64,000 bases of DNA, taken from Mucilaginibacter sp. KACC 22773 (GTDB lineage: Bacteria; Bacteroidota; Bacteroidia; Sphingobacteriales; Sphingobacteriaceae). Numbering within the stretch: the stretch's first letter is position 1; each line of letters starts with the position of its first letter. The notes below the pieces were generated by a model. That model ran no database searches, was not told the DNA's origin, and saw nothing but the letters and a program-made list of their open reading frames with translations. Shown here piece after piece: positions 18,392 through 26,377 of this stretch. The stretch lies in NCBI RefSeq assembly GCF_028736215.1, contig NZ_CP117883.1, forward strand, positions 5,518,001-5,582,000. The letters run 5' to 3'. Position numbers and translations under genes: made by a program.

Positions 18392-19183
18392 ATGACAAAT
18401 TTCAAAATACCCACTATGGCCCAAATGGCCGCCGACGGCATTGAACCCGAAATATTGTTCTGGGTTGGCTGTGCAGGTAGTTTTGACGAGCGGGCGCAAA
18501 AAATAACCCGCGATATATGTAAAATATTGCATCATGTAGGCATCAGCTATGCCGTTTTGGGTACCGAAGAAAGCTGCACCGGCGACCCTGCCAAACGGGC
18601 CGGTAACGAGTTTTTGTTCCAGATGCAAGCCATGACCAATATTGAAGTGCTTAATGCCTATAATATTAAAAAAATAGTAACCGGCTGTCCGCACTGTTTT
18701 AATACCATCAGGAACGAATATCCGGGTTTGGGTGGTAATTATGATGTAATACACCATAGCCAGCTGATACAACAATTAATTGATGAAGGTAAGCTGAAAG
18801 CCGAGGGAGGCGAAAGCTTTAAAGGTAAAAAGATCACTTTTCATGACCCTTGTTACTTAGGCCGGGCAAATAATGTTTATGAGGCCCCGCGTGCCGCATT
18901 GGAAATACTGGATGCCGAACTGGTTGAAATGAAACGCTGCAAAAGTAATGGTTTATGCTGCGGCGCGGGCGGCGCGCAGATGTTTAAAGAACCCGAACCA
19001 GGTAAAAAAGACATCAACCTTGAACGCATGCAGGATGTAATTGAAGCCAAAGCCAATATTGTAGCTGCCGGCTGCCCCTTTTGTATGACCATGCTTACCG
19101 ATGGTGTTAAGCTACAGGATAAACAAGACGAGATCCAGGTGTTGGATGTTGCCGAAATAACGGTAAGGGCAAATGGTTTATAG
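18392..19183 (+). CDS. (Fe-S)-binding CCG-domain protein (HdrB/LutA/GlpC-like)
   Basis: 263 residues with two CCG cysteine-rich domains. The first contains WVGCAGSFDERA and later VTGCPHCFNT; the second has FHDPCYLGR, then GLCCGAGGAQMF and AAGCPFC. These arrangements bind the non-cubane or 4Fe-4S clusters of the heterodisulfide reductase HdrB, lactate-oxidation LutA and GlpC families. The protein is soluble and probably docks on the membrane Fe-S protein encoded at 16610. The length matches the Bacteroidota two-gene version. The substrate is unknown. Its stop codon directly abuts the heptanucleotide array at 19184. Confidence 0.87.
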   Translation: MTNFKIPTMAQMAADGIEPEILFWVGCAGSFDERAQKITRDICKILHHVGISYAVLGTEESCTGDPAKRAGNEFLFQMQAMTNIEVLNAYNIKKIVTGCPHCFNTIRNEYPGLGGNYDVIHHSQLIQQLIDEGKLKAEGGESFKGKKITFHDPCYLGRANNVYEAPRAALEILDAELVEMKRCKSNGLCCGAGGAQMFKEPEPGKKDINLERMQDVIEAKANIVAAGCPFCMTMLTDGVKLQDKQDEIQVLDVAEITVRANGL

Positions 19184-19286
19184 TCATTGGTCATTGGTCA
19201 TTGGTCATTGGTCATTGGTCATTGGTCATTGGTCATTGGTCATTGGTCATTGGTCATTGGTCATTGGTCATTGGTCATTGGTCATT
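19184..19286. repeat. TCATTGG heptanucleotide tandem array (about 14.7 copies)
   Basis: Fourteen perfect head-to-tail copies of TCATTGG run from 19184 to 19281, followed by a partial TCATT. The array begins at the base after the stop codon of the CCG Fe-S gene and lies between two convergent genes. A perfect array of this kind is prone to slippage, but here it cannot change a reading frame. A reverse-complement region follows at 19338-19408. Confidence 0.9.
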
Positions 19287-19337
19287 TATGGCCAAGTTTG
19301 ATTGGCAACGATTGTTTTAATTTTTTTAATAAATCTA

Positions 19338-19408
19338 CCAATGACTAATGACAGCGCAGCGAAATGACCAATGACAAGCGAAGCGAAATGACCAGTGACA
19401 GGCGAAGC
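19338..19408. repeat. Inverted arm and 24-nt repeats facing the TCATTGG array
   Basis: CCAATGACTAATGAC (19338-19352) is complementary to the array word. Two 24-nt units follow directly, 19361-19384 and 19385-19408. They share GAAATGACCA(A/G)TGACA and GCGAAGC and differ at two positions. The arm ends nine bases before the stop codon of the EamA gene. Confidence 0.75.
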
Positions 19409-19417
19409 GACCATCCT

Positions 19418-20413
19418 TCAACAAGCCTTCACCAGCAATTCAGCTGTTTTTAAACCCGGCATAGGCACTACTTTCTTTTCGGAAGTAACTTTACGGTACT
19501 TAACCAGGTTAATAAGCAGTACGCTGATGAGGATAATAACCAAACCAACAACCTGCAAAACAGATACCTGCTCGCCGGCAAACAATACACCCAAAAGCAC
19601 CGCGATAACCGGGTTTACATAGGAGTGTGTGCTTACCTGCGTAGCCGGCCTTACCTGCAACAGCCAAACGTAAGCGCTAAATGCCCCAATAGATCCAAAT
19701 ATAACGAGGTAGGCAATGGCCATCCATGATGAAGCAGGTACCTGCGTCAAACTAAAACCATCAAATTCATGATCCAGCATGCCTGCGGGGATAAAAGCCA
19801 AACCGGCAATAATCATTTGCCAGGCTGTATTTAACCTTGCCGGGCCGCTGTTTGCGTTGTGTCTGGAATACAATGAACCGGCCGACCATACTATCGGCCC
19901 CAAAATCAAAAGGGCTACGCCCAAAAAAGTGGTTGTATGATGTTTATCGGCAAGGGCTTTGGCTACCTGTTCGCCAAATAGCAGCACAACACCGGCAAAG
20001 CCCACAATTAGCCCGATAATGGTCGATTTGCTTTTGAAGTTAACACGCCAGTTCGGCCTGTCCAGCACCACAAACCAAATGGGGCTGGCCGATACCGTGA
20101 TGGCCACCATTGCGCTGGGCAAAGTTTGCTCAACCCAAATTACCATGCCGGTGGCTGCAAACAACATCAGCATACCGCTAACAGCCGAATTGATGATATC
20201 CCGTTTCACCAATATTTTATCGCCCCTGTAAGCGCACCAGCCCAGCATAAGCAGTCCGGCGGTAGTATACCTGAGCGCCCCCATCAGCATAGCCGGGAAA
20301 CCGTGTACCGCCATCCCGATAAAAAAGTATGTAGAGCCCCAAACGATATAAACCGTAGCGAATGCTATGATTACCAATAGCGCAGGTGCTTTTTGTTGTT
20401 TAACTGTTGTCAT
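19418..20413 (-). CDS. EamA/DMT-family transporter
   Basis: 331 residues with ten hydrophobic helices in two EamA halves (about 15-155 and 170-310). The opening FATVYIVWGSTYFFIGMAV is typical of the YedA-like branch of drug/metabolite exporters. It sits in the inner membrane and probably exports a small metabolite or amino acid; the substrate is unknown. The gene starts 7 nt after the DoxX gene and is probably in its operon, divergent from the MocR-type regulator at 20950. EamA genes beside MocR regulators are a recurrent pairing, which makes control by that regulator likely (inference). Confidence 0.87.
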   Translation of the reverse strand: MTTVKQQKAPALLVIIAFATVYIVWGSTYFFIGMAVHGFPAMLMGALRYTTAGLLMLGWCAYRGDKILVKRDIINSAVSGMLMLFAATGMVIWVEQTLPSAMVAITVSASPIWFVVLDRPNWRVNFKSKSTIIGLIVGFAGVVLLFGEQVAKALADKHHTTTFLGVALLILGPIVWSAGSLYSRHNANSGPARLNTAWQMIIAGLAFIPAGMLDHEFDGFSLTQVPASSWMAIAYLVIFGSIGAFSAYVWLLQVRPATQVSTHSYVNPVIAVLLGVLFAGEQVSVLQVVGLVIILISVLLINLVKYRKVTSEKKVVPMPGLKTAELLVKAC

Positions 20414-20420
20414 GATAGTT

Positions 20421-20867
20421 TTAGTTTTTGTTGATGATTGAATCGATGCTCCATTTATAATCGGGCAGTGTAGCCAGCAGCAGGCTTGCCGCGCTTACGG
20501 TAAAAACCGAATAACCTACCGGCGACTCGATACCGCCGGATATAGCCATGGCCAAAGCAAACGCCAGGCTAAGCAGGCAGCTAAGTGATGCTGCGGTACG
20601 GGTAAACAAACCCGCGAGTAATAACAAGCCCACGCCGGCCTCGCCAATGGTTGCTGTCACAGCCAGTGTTGGGATAATTCCCGAAGGCAAAAAGTTCATT
20701 ACCTGACGGGCATAATCCATAAAGTGCTGCCAATCGCCCCAGCCTACATGGGGCCGTCCGTGGGCGCCAAAAAAACCAAGACGATCTGCCACCTCCCACA
20801 GGTAGCTGGTAGCCAAAGCACCACGCAAAGCGACAGACGGAAGAGCATAATTTTTAATAAGTTGCAT
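20421..20867 (-). CDS. DoxX family membrane protein
   Basis: I choose the ATG at 20867, giving 148 residues beginning MQLIKNYALPSVALRGALA. The open frame extends 37 codons upstream, but that would run through the region shared with the divergent regulator gene and adds nothing DoxX-like. Four transmembrane helices and the EVADRLGFFGAHG segment fit the DoxX family, integral membrane proteins of poorly defined redox-related function. It is the first gene of a pair with the EamA transporter (7-nt spacing). The 82-nt gap to the MocR gene carries a direct repeat at 20917-20948. Confidence 0.8.
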   Translation of the reverse strand: MQLIKNYALPSVALRGALATSYLWEVADRLGFFGAHGRPHVGWGDWQHFMDYARQVMNFLPSGIIPTLAVTATIGEAGVGLLLLAGLFTRTAASLSCLLSLAFALAMAISGGIESPVGYSVFTVSAASLLLATLPDYKWSIDSIINKN

Positions 20868-20916
20868 ATCTTTTCTATTAACTGGTATAAAATTATGCAA
20901 CAGTTGGCCTATCTTT

Positions 20917-20948
20917 ATAGTCCAGAAAATACAAATAAGATAGTCCAG
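20917..20948. promoter_or_regulatory. Direct repeat ATAGTCCAG, candidate MocR operator
   Basis: ATAGTCCAG occurs at 20917-20925 and again at 20940-20948, 23 nt apart start to start (about two helical turns). The second copy ends one base before the regulator start codon. A looser inverted half-site, CTGGTATA, is at 20882-20889. MocR-family regulators such as GabR and PdxR are known to use direct repeats. Confidence 0.5.
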
Positions 20949-20949
20949 T

Positions 20950-22449
20950 ATGAAATTCAGCATAGGATTAATCAGCATTGATAAGAATGCACAGGTAGCG
21001 GTTTATCTGCAGATAACCAATAGCATTATCGGGCACATCAGGCAAGGTACATTAAAACCGGCATCACCCCTGCCCAGCAGCAGGCTGCTTGCCGCCGCTT
21101 TAAAAGTTCACCGAAAAACAGTTGTGGCTGCCTATGACGAGTTGTATGCCCAAAGCTGGGTAGATGTTTACGCGCGTAAAGGATTTTTTGTAGCCAAAAA
21201 CCTGCCCGATGTATCGCCCCGGCCAATCAACAACACAGTAAAACAAAATGCTTATCCCTTAAAAACCCATTTTGATGTTGCCGAGAAAGTACCCTACCCC
21301 GGCTTATTTAACGATGATAAGCCCCGGTTGCTAACATTTGACGATGGCTTCCCCGATACCCGCGTAGCCCCGGTTGAATTACTGGTACGGGAGTACCGCA
21401 GGTTTGCCAACTACCATTTCACTCAAAAGTATTTAACCTACGGCCCCGAGCAAGGTTCGGCAAACCTGCGTACCGAGCTGGCCCGTTTCCTGGGCGAAAC
21501 CCGTGGCCTGCAGGTTAGCGCCGATGATATCCTGATTACCAAGGGCGCTCAAATGGCCATTTACCTGGCAGCCCAGATCCTGCTAAGCAAAAATGATGTT
21601 GTAATTGCCGCGGACCCCGGATATCCGGGCGCCAACGAAGTATTTGAACAAACCGGGGCCAAATTAAAACTGGTACCGGTTGACGAGCATGGTATTGATT
21701 TAAACGCAGTAGAAGAGATATGCGAACAGAAGAAAGTAAAACTGGTATACGTTATCCCCCATCACCACCGCCCTACTACGGTTACCCTAAGTGCCGACAG
21801 GAGAATGCGCCTGCTGGAACTGGCCCGCAAATACCGCTTTGCCATTATTGAGGACGATTATGATTACGACTTTCATTATGCCAGCAGCCCCATATTGCCC
21901 CTGGCCAGTGCCGATTACTATGGCAGCGTGATATACGTAGGATCATTTTGTAAAACTATAGCGCCCGGCATTCGCATCGGGTTTATGGTTGCACCGGCCA
22001 ACCTGGTTGTGCAGGCCACCAGGCTACGTAAAATGATTGACCGCCAGGGCGAGCACCTGCTGGAAGAAGCCATAGCCAATCTCCTTAAAAATGGCGATAT
22101 AGGCCGTCACCTTAAAAAGGCCAATAAATTGTATCATGAAAGGCGCGATATACTTTGCGCCCTGCTGAAAGAGCACCTTGGCAGCTGGTTAAGCTTTAAA
22201 ATTCCCGATGGCGGCTTTGCGGTTTGGGTTAAGTATGCCGATGGCATTAGCCCTGCCGACGTAGCCGAAAGAGCATCGGCTATGGGCCTCACCATTAATA
22301 ACGGCCGCGATTATTTTTACCATAACACCGTCAATCATCCCTATGTCAGGATAGGTTTTGCATCCCTCAACCCTAAGGAACTGAAAACGGCCGTAAAAAT
22401 ACTGGCCGGCGTATTTAAAAAGCTCAGCCCCAAAAGCCCTGAAGTTTAA
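20950..22449 (+). CDS. MocR-type (GntR/aminotransferase) transcriptional regulator
   Basis: 499 residues. An N-terminal winged helix of the GntR type (about 1-80, with ASPLPSSRLLAAALKVHRKTVVAAYDEL) is fused to a fold-type-I aminotransferase domain (about 120-490). The PLP-binding lysine is in VGSFCKTIAPG and the preceding aspartate in IIEDDYDYDF. Such proteins bind PLP or its aldimines and control genes of vitamin B6, amino acid or transport functions. The target here is probably the divergent DoxX-EamA pair and itself. The gene overlaps the convergent flavoprotein gene by 26 nt at its 3' end. The effector is unknown. Confidence 0.9.
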   Translation: MKFSIGLISIDKNAQVAVYLQITNSIIGHIRQGTLKPASPLPSSRLLAAALKVHRKTVVAAYDELYAQSWVDVYARKGFFVAKNLPDVSPRPINNTVKQNAYPLKTHFDVAEKVPYPGLFNDDKPRLLTFDDGFPDTRVAPVELLVREYRRFANYHFTQKYLTYGPEQGSANLRTELARFLGETRGLQVSADDILITKGAQMAIYLAAQILLSKNDVVIAADPGYPGANEVFEQTGAKLKLVPVDEHGIDLNAVEEICEQKKVKLVYVIPHHHRPTTVTLSADRRMRLLELARKYRFAIIEDDYDYDFHYASSPILPLASADYYGSVIYVGSFCKTIAPGIRIGFMVAPANLVVQATRLRKMIDRQGEHLLEEAIANLLKNGDIGRHLKKANKLYHERRDILCALLKEHLGSWLSFKIPDGGFAVWVKYADGISPADVAERASAMGLTINNGRDYFYHNTVNHPYVRIGFASLNPKELKTAVKILAGVFKKLSPKSPEV

Positions 22450-23134
22450 TTTGTGCCGATGGATACCCCTGCCCTTTGAGCAGTTTACGCAACTGGGCTA
22501 CCATGGTATTATTGCCGGCTAAATAAAATACGGTGTTCTCTAAACTATAACGCTGATCAAGCACCCATTCAATAAGGCTGTGATGGCCATAAACATCGCG
22601 GCGGGCTATTGGCTCCAGCGGCGTCCAAAAGTATTCCTGGAATAATTTACGGTGATGCTCGTTGCCAATTACAATACCGCCCGAAAACCGGGTATGGGGC
22701 AGCACCATTTTTTGCAGGGCGAGTAAATGCCCCATGCTGCTTTCGTCGCCAAGGGCAACTATTGCCGATGTAGCCACGGGGCTTTGATTAGTAGTACCCG
22801 TTTTAAGATAATTTACCTTATCGCCCTTTTTTAACAATCGCGCCCAATTACTGCCGGGACCGTTATGAGCGGCATCAACATAAATGGTGCAGGTTTGGGT
22901 TTCGGCATCCCAGCCCGATGGGGTGTAATCTCTGAAAGTAAGGTTATCTACCTTAAATTTAATATAAGGAATTTCGGTCCAGCCGGTCATATCTATTTGT
23001 GGCAGGTGCAGGTCAACCTCAATTAAAGTGCAGGGCTCCCAATACCTTACTTCCAAAACATAACCTGCTTGCAGGCGGCCTTCAAATAGCTTGCCGGTTT
23101 TTTGTTTTAATTTCTGTAGAGTGGATGTTTCCAT
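22424..23134 (-). CDS. Siderophore-interacting flavoprotein (SIP family)
   Basis: I prefer the ATG at 23134 (METSTLQKLK), giving 236 residues; the longer frame adds seven hydrophobic residues. The N-terminal half is a FAD-binding beta-barrel with the FRDYTPSGWD motif (the R-x-Y-T-type flavin site), and the C-terminal half is the nucleotide-binding SIP domain (VALGDESSMGHLLAL). Members such as ViuB and YqjH reduce ferric siderophores in the cytoplasm to release iron. It lies downstream of an AraC regulator in the same direction (76 nt apart), which may control it. No siderophore receptor or synthesis gene is in the window. Confidence 0.85.
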   Translation of the reverse strand: METSTLQKLKQKTGKLFEGRLQAGYVLEVRYWEPCTLIEVDLHLPQIDMTGWTEIPYIKFKVDNLTFRDYTPSGWDAETQTCTIYVDAAHNGPGSNWARLLKKGDKVNYLKTGTTNQSPVATSAIVALGDESSMGHLLALQKMVLPHTRFSGGIVIGNEHHRKLFQEYFWTPLEPIARRDVYGHHSLIEWVLDQRYSLENTVFYLAGNNTMVAQLRKLLKGQGYPSAQIKLQGFWG

Positions 23135-23210
23135 GTGATGTAGAATTATTATCACAAAGAAAAGGCTTATCTATGCCCAATGAAATGGCATACCTGCGGT
23201 AATGATTGGA

Positions 23211-24062
23211 CTATTTGCGGTAATCGGCTTTGAAGGCGAGTGGCGTTACACCTTCTGCTTTTTTAAACAGGCGCGAGAAATAGGCATGGTCTTCATACCC
23301 CAGCGCGTGCGCAATTTCTTTAACATTCAACTGGCTATAATACAGCAAACGTTTGGCCTCCAAAATAACTTCCTGTTGAATCCAGTAACTTACCGACAGT
23401 CCCGTAGCTTTTTTTAAAGCCTCATTCAGGTACGTTTCAGATACATTTAGCTTAGCCGCATAGGCCGACGGGCTTTTGAGCGTACGCACATGCTCAACCA
23501 GCAGTTTCTTAAAATCCTGAGCCAACTGCACCGGGCGCGACATCAGCATACCCGGTTTACCCGTTTGACTAAAACACCCGGCAGCAATCCCCAAAAACGA
23601 TTGCAGCAGTGAATGCACAACTGATAAATTAAAAACAGCCTGCTCGTCCTCGCGGTACCGCTCAAATAACAGGTTAAGCAAGCTTTCGCACTGCCGTTTT
23701 TGCACGTCGTTTAAGGTATAAGGCTGCTGCAACAGTAATTGATTTTCAAACACATTACGATAATCGGGCGGTATCAGCATGGTATCCACCGCTATGAACC
23801 ATCCATAAGCGCCTTCGTTTTGGATGCGATGGTGCACCTGCCCGGGTAAAACATAGTAAAGACAGGATTCCTGTATCACGATCTCGTTAAAGTCTACCAT
23901 CAGCGATCCCCATCCCCCCTCGATTACAAAAAATATATAATGATCATCGCGGTGAGCACCCAGGGGTTCATCGGCTTTGGGTTTATCGCCCTTAAAAAAG
24001 CGATTAATCTCCAGGCCCGATGAGGCACGTTCCTTTAAAAGATGTACTGGAATGTCTTTCAT
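23211..24062 (-). CDS. AraC family transcriptional regulator
   Basis: 283 residues. The N-terminal half is a cupin-like ligand domain (PLGAHRDDHYIFFVIEGGWG, YVLPGQVHH). The last 100 residues are a double helix-turn-helix of the AraC type, including SPSAYAAKLNVSETYLNEALKKATG and the terminal KEIAHALGYEDHAYFSRLFKKAEGVTP signature. It is a cytoplasmic DNA-binding regulator. The siderophore-interacting flavoprotein gene lies directly downstream on the same strand and is the best candidate target, although self-regulation and targets elsewhere are possible. Confidence 0.9.
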   Translation of the reverse strand: MKDIPVHLLKERASSGLEINRFFKGDKPKADEPLGAHRDDHYIFFVIEGGWGSLMVDFNEIVIQESCLYYVLPGQVHHRIQNEGAYGWFIAVDTMLIPPDYRNVFENQLLLQQPYTLNDVQKRQCESLLNLLFERYREDEQAVFNLSVVHSLLQSFLGIAAGCFSQTGKPGMLMSRPVQLAQDFKKLLVEHVRTLKSPSAYAAKLNVSETYLNEALKKATGLSVSYWIQQEVILEAKRLLYYSQLNVKEIAHALGYEDHAYFSRLFKKAEGVTPLAFKADYRK

Positions 24063-24224
24063 GTTCAGGATGGCAAGTTAGGGCTTATTGCGATTGGATG
24101 TATGGACGGAGTGGAAAAATTGTGGGCGTAGCCGAAATACACCGCTTACCAAAAACCATACGCCATATTTTAATATGTTTGCCTATCTTTAGTGGTGAAC
24201 ATCCAATTACTTCCTTTACTTTAA

Positions 24225-25853
24225 ATGAGGCCAGGCTTATATCTTTTATTTTTCTTATTTGTTTCGATAAGCCGGCCGGCCTATGCACAGTCAGTTGCTA
24301 CCGATTCGTTACTCACCAAGCTTAACGCGGTACTGGCCGATAAGGATGTATACGTAAAGCAAAAAACAAACCGCATTGATGAACTGGGCAAACAGCTAAG
24401 CCAGGCCAATGATCTGGATAAAAAATATAATATTTACCAGCAGTTATATAACGAGTATAAAAACTTCAGCTACGATTCGGCCTATAACTACGCCAAAAAG
24501 CTACAGGAAACCGCCGCCAAACTAAACGACCCTAACCGTATGGCTTTTGCTAAAATGGAACTGGGCTTTACGCTCATTTCATCGGGCATGTTTAAAGAAA
24601 CGCTGGAAACCCTGAACGGTATCAGCCTGCAATACCTATCAACCGACGATAAGGTGGAGTATTACTTCCTGAAAGCACGCAGCTATTTCGACTTGTCCGA
24701 TTTTGACCGTAATGTCGATTACTCGGCTATGTATAATCCCAAAGGCATCCAGTTTATCGATTCGGCCCTTTCATTAGCCTCGCCCGGAACCTACAACTAT
24801 TATGCATTAAGGGGGCTGCAAGCCTTACGCAAGGCCGATAATACCGGTGCCGTAAAAGATTATACCGCCCTGCTTAAGTTAAAAAACTTAACGCCCAACC
24901 AGTTTGCCATAAGTGCCTGCTCTTTAAGCTACATTTATGAAGTGCTCGGTGAGCAGGACAAATCGACCCAATTATTGATCCAGGCCGCCATTGCCGACTT
25001 GCAGTCGGCCACTAAAGAAACAGTCGCCATTTATAAACTGGCCGATTTCCTGTATAAAAAAGGCGACCTGAACAGCGCCTTCGTCTATATCAAACAAGCT
25101 ATGGACGATGCCACCTTTTATGGGGCACGCCACCGGCAGGTTGCCATCAGCAGTATATTGCCCATTATCGAGGCGCAGCGCATCAGTACGGTTGAGCAGC
25201 AACGCAAGTCGCTGATTATTTACGCTTCTATCATTACGGTGTTGGTGCTTTTTGTGGTAATGTTTGCCTTCATCATCTTCCGCCAGCTTAAAAAACTACG
25301 CATTGCCGATAACCTCATCAAGGAGGCCAATGTATCGTTACAGGAAAGCAACGTTGCATTGGAAGCATTAAATCGAAATTTAAGTACGGCCAATAAAATC
25401 AAAAACGAATACATTGGCTATTACTTCAATATCAATTCCATCTACATTGATAAGCTGGAAAGCTTCCAGAAATCGCTGGATAAAAAATTGAGCAGCAAAC
25501 GCTACGAAGATGCCCAGGCAGCCATTAAAAGCCTGAACCTGGAGAACGAGCGGCACCAGTTGTTCCATACTTTCGATAAGGTTTTCCTTTCCCTTTTCCC
25601 TGATTTTATCGAAAAGTTTGAAGCCCTGTTTAACAAAGACGATAAAATTGCCATTGCCGATGGGCAGCTGTTGAGCACCGAGCACCGCATTTTTGCCCTT
25701 ATCCGCATGGGCATCCACGATAACGACCGGATTGCCAAACTCCTGGGCTACTCGGTAAATACCATTTACTCCTACAAAAATCGTATCAAAAACAAATCAT
25801 TTATCGCTAATGATGAGTTTGAAGATCATATCATGGCGATAGAGGCGGTGTAG
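24225..25853 (+). CDS. DUF6377 membrane regulator with TPRs (SusR-like architecture)
   Basis: 542 residues. A signal peptide (cleavage near RPAYAQS) leads to TPR-like helical repeats (about 40-320), a transmembrane helix (about 329-351, SLIIYASIITVLVLFVVMFAF), a coiled coil, and a C-terminal cytoplasmic region ending in a LuxR-like helix-turn-helix (ALIRMGIHDNDRIAKLLGYSVNTIYSYKNRI). The C-terminal half matches DUF6377. The layout, periplasmic sensor plus cytoplasmic DNA-binding end, is that described for SusR, the maltose-responsive activator of the Bacteroides starch locus. The susC-like operon starts 2.6 kb downstream, so it is the likely target. That link is an inference; two genes on the opposite strand intervene. 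Confidence 0.8.
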   Translation: MRPGLYLLFFLFVSISRPAYAQSVATDSLLTKLNAVLADKDVYVKQKTNRIDELGKQLSQANDLDKKYNIYQQLYNEYKNFSYDSAYNYAKKLQETAAKLNDPNRMAFAKMELGFTLISSGMFKETLETLNGISLQYLSTDDKVEYYFLKARSYFDLSDFDRNVDYSAMYNPKGIQFIDSALSLASPGTYNYYALRGLQALRKADNTGAVKDYTALLKLKNLTPNQFAISACSLSYIYEVLGEQDKSTQLLIQAAIADLQSATKETVAIYKLADFLYKKGDLNSAFVYIKQAMDDATFYGARHRQVAISSILPIIEAQRISTVEQQRKSLIIYASIITVLVLFVVMFAFIIFRQLKKLRIADNLIKEANVSLQESNVALEALNRNLSTANKIKNEYIGYYFNINSIYIDKLESFQKSLDKKLSSKRYEDAQAAIKSLNLENERHQLFHTFDKVFLSLFPDFIEKFEALFNKDDKIAIADGQLLSTEHRIFALIRMGIHDNDRIAKLLGYSVNTIYSYKNRIKNKSFIANDEFEDHIMAIEAV

Positions 25854-25869
25854 TTTTAAGCTGTTAAAT

Positions 25870-26367
25870 TCAAACTTTATTTCTCTTCTTATTATAAGTA
25901 TAAGGCGGCCACGTTTGCCTGTCGGCACTGCTTAGCCAGATAGTATAGCGTTTTTGAAATAACAATACCCCATCACGTTTTATAGCCCATAAATAATATT
26001 CTATAAGGTTGGGATTGCCTTTACAATATTCAATTATGCAATTCTGGATACCTGTTACTGTATAATAAGGCATCGGCTCTATATGGTCGGCCATAATAAT
26101 CGCTACCTCTCCCTTATTTAAAAATCTGTCCTGGCAATCGGAACGAATACCGGTGGTGGAGGTGTCGCCAAAATAGGTTGTTATGGTGGGCAGCAATTTG
26201 CTTCCATAAGCTTTTAACTTTTTTGCCGAAGCATTGGTAATTATATTTTTTGAGTTGCCTGTTTTATAAATATCAGCCAATAATTTGTCGACCTCTTGTT
26301 TTGATTGTGCAAAACAGCCCTCAGAGGTTAACAAGAAGAAAAAGGTCAAATTGATAAGCATTTTCAT
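25870..26367 (-). CDS. Hypothetical secreted protein
   Basis: 165 residues with a signal peptide ending near EGCFAQS (residue 21). The Cys before the cleavage site could also be read as a weak lipobox. The mature part begins with KQEVDKLLADIYKTGNSKNI and later contains PYYTVTGIQNCIIEYCKGNPNLIEYYLWAIKRDG, a helical, Cys-containing stretch. I do not recognise the family. It is 10 nt downstream of the TPR protein gene and probably co-transcribed with it. Its 3' end faces the DUF6377 gene with 16 nt between. Confidence 0.65.
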   Translation of the reverse strand: MKMLINLTFFFLLTSEGCFAQSKQEVDKLLADIYKTGNSKNIITNASAKKLKAYGSKLLPTITTYFGDTSTTGIRSDCQDRFLNKGEVAIIMADHIEPMPYYTVTGIQNCIIEYCKGNPNLIEYYLWAIKRDGVLLFQKRYTIWLSSADRQTWPPYTYNKKRNKV

Positions 26368-26377
26368 TATAGAAGCA

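Noticed and set aside
19184-19286. Possible CRISPR array
   Set aside because: The repeats are seven bases, head to tail with no spacers, and no cas gene is near.
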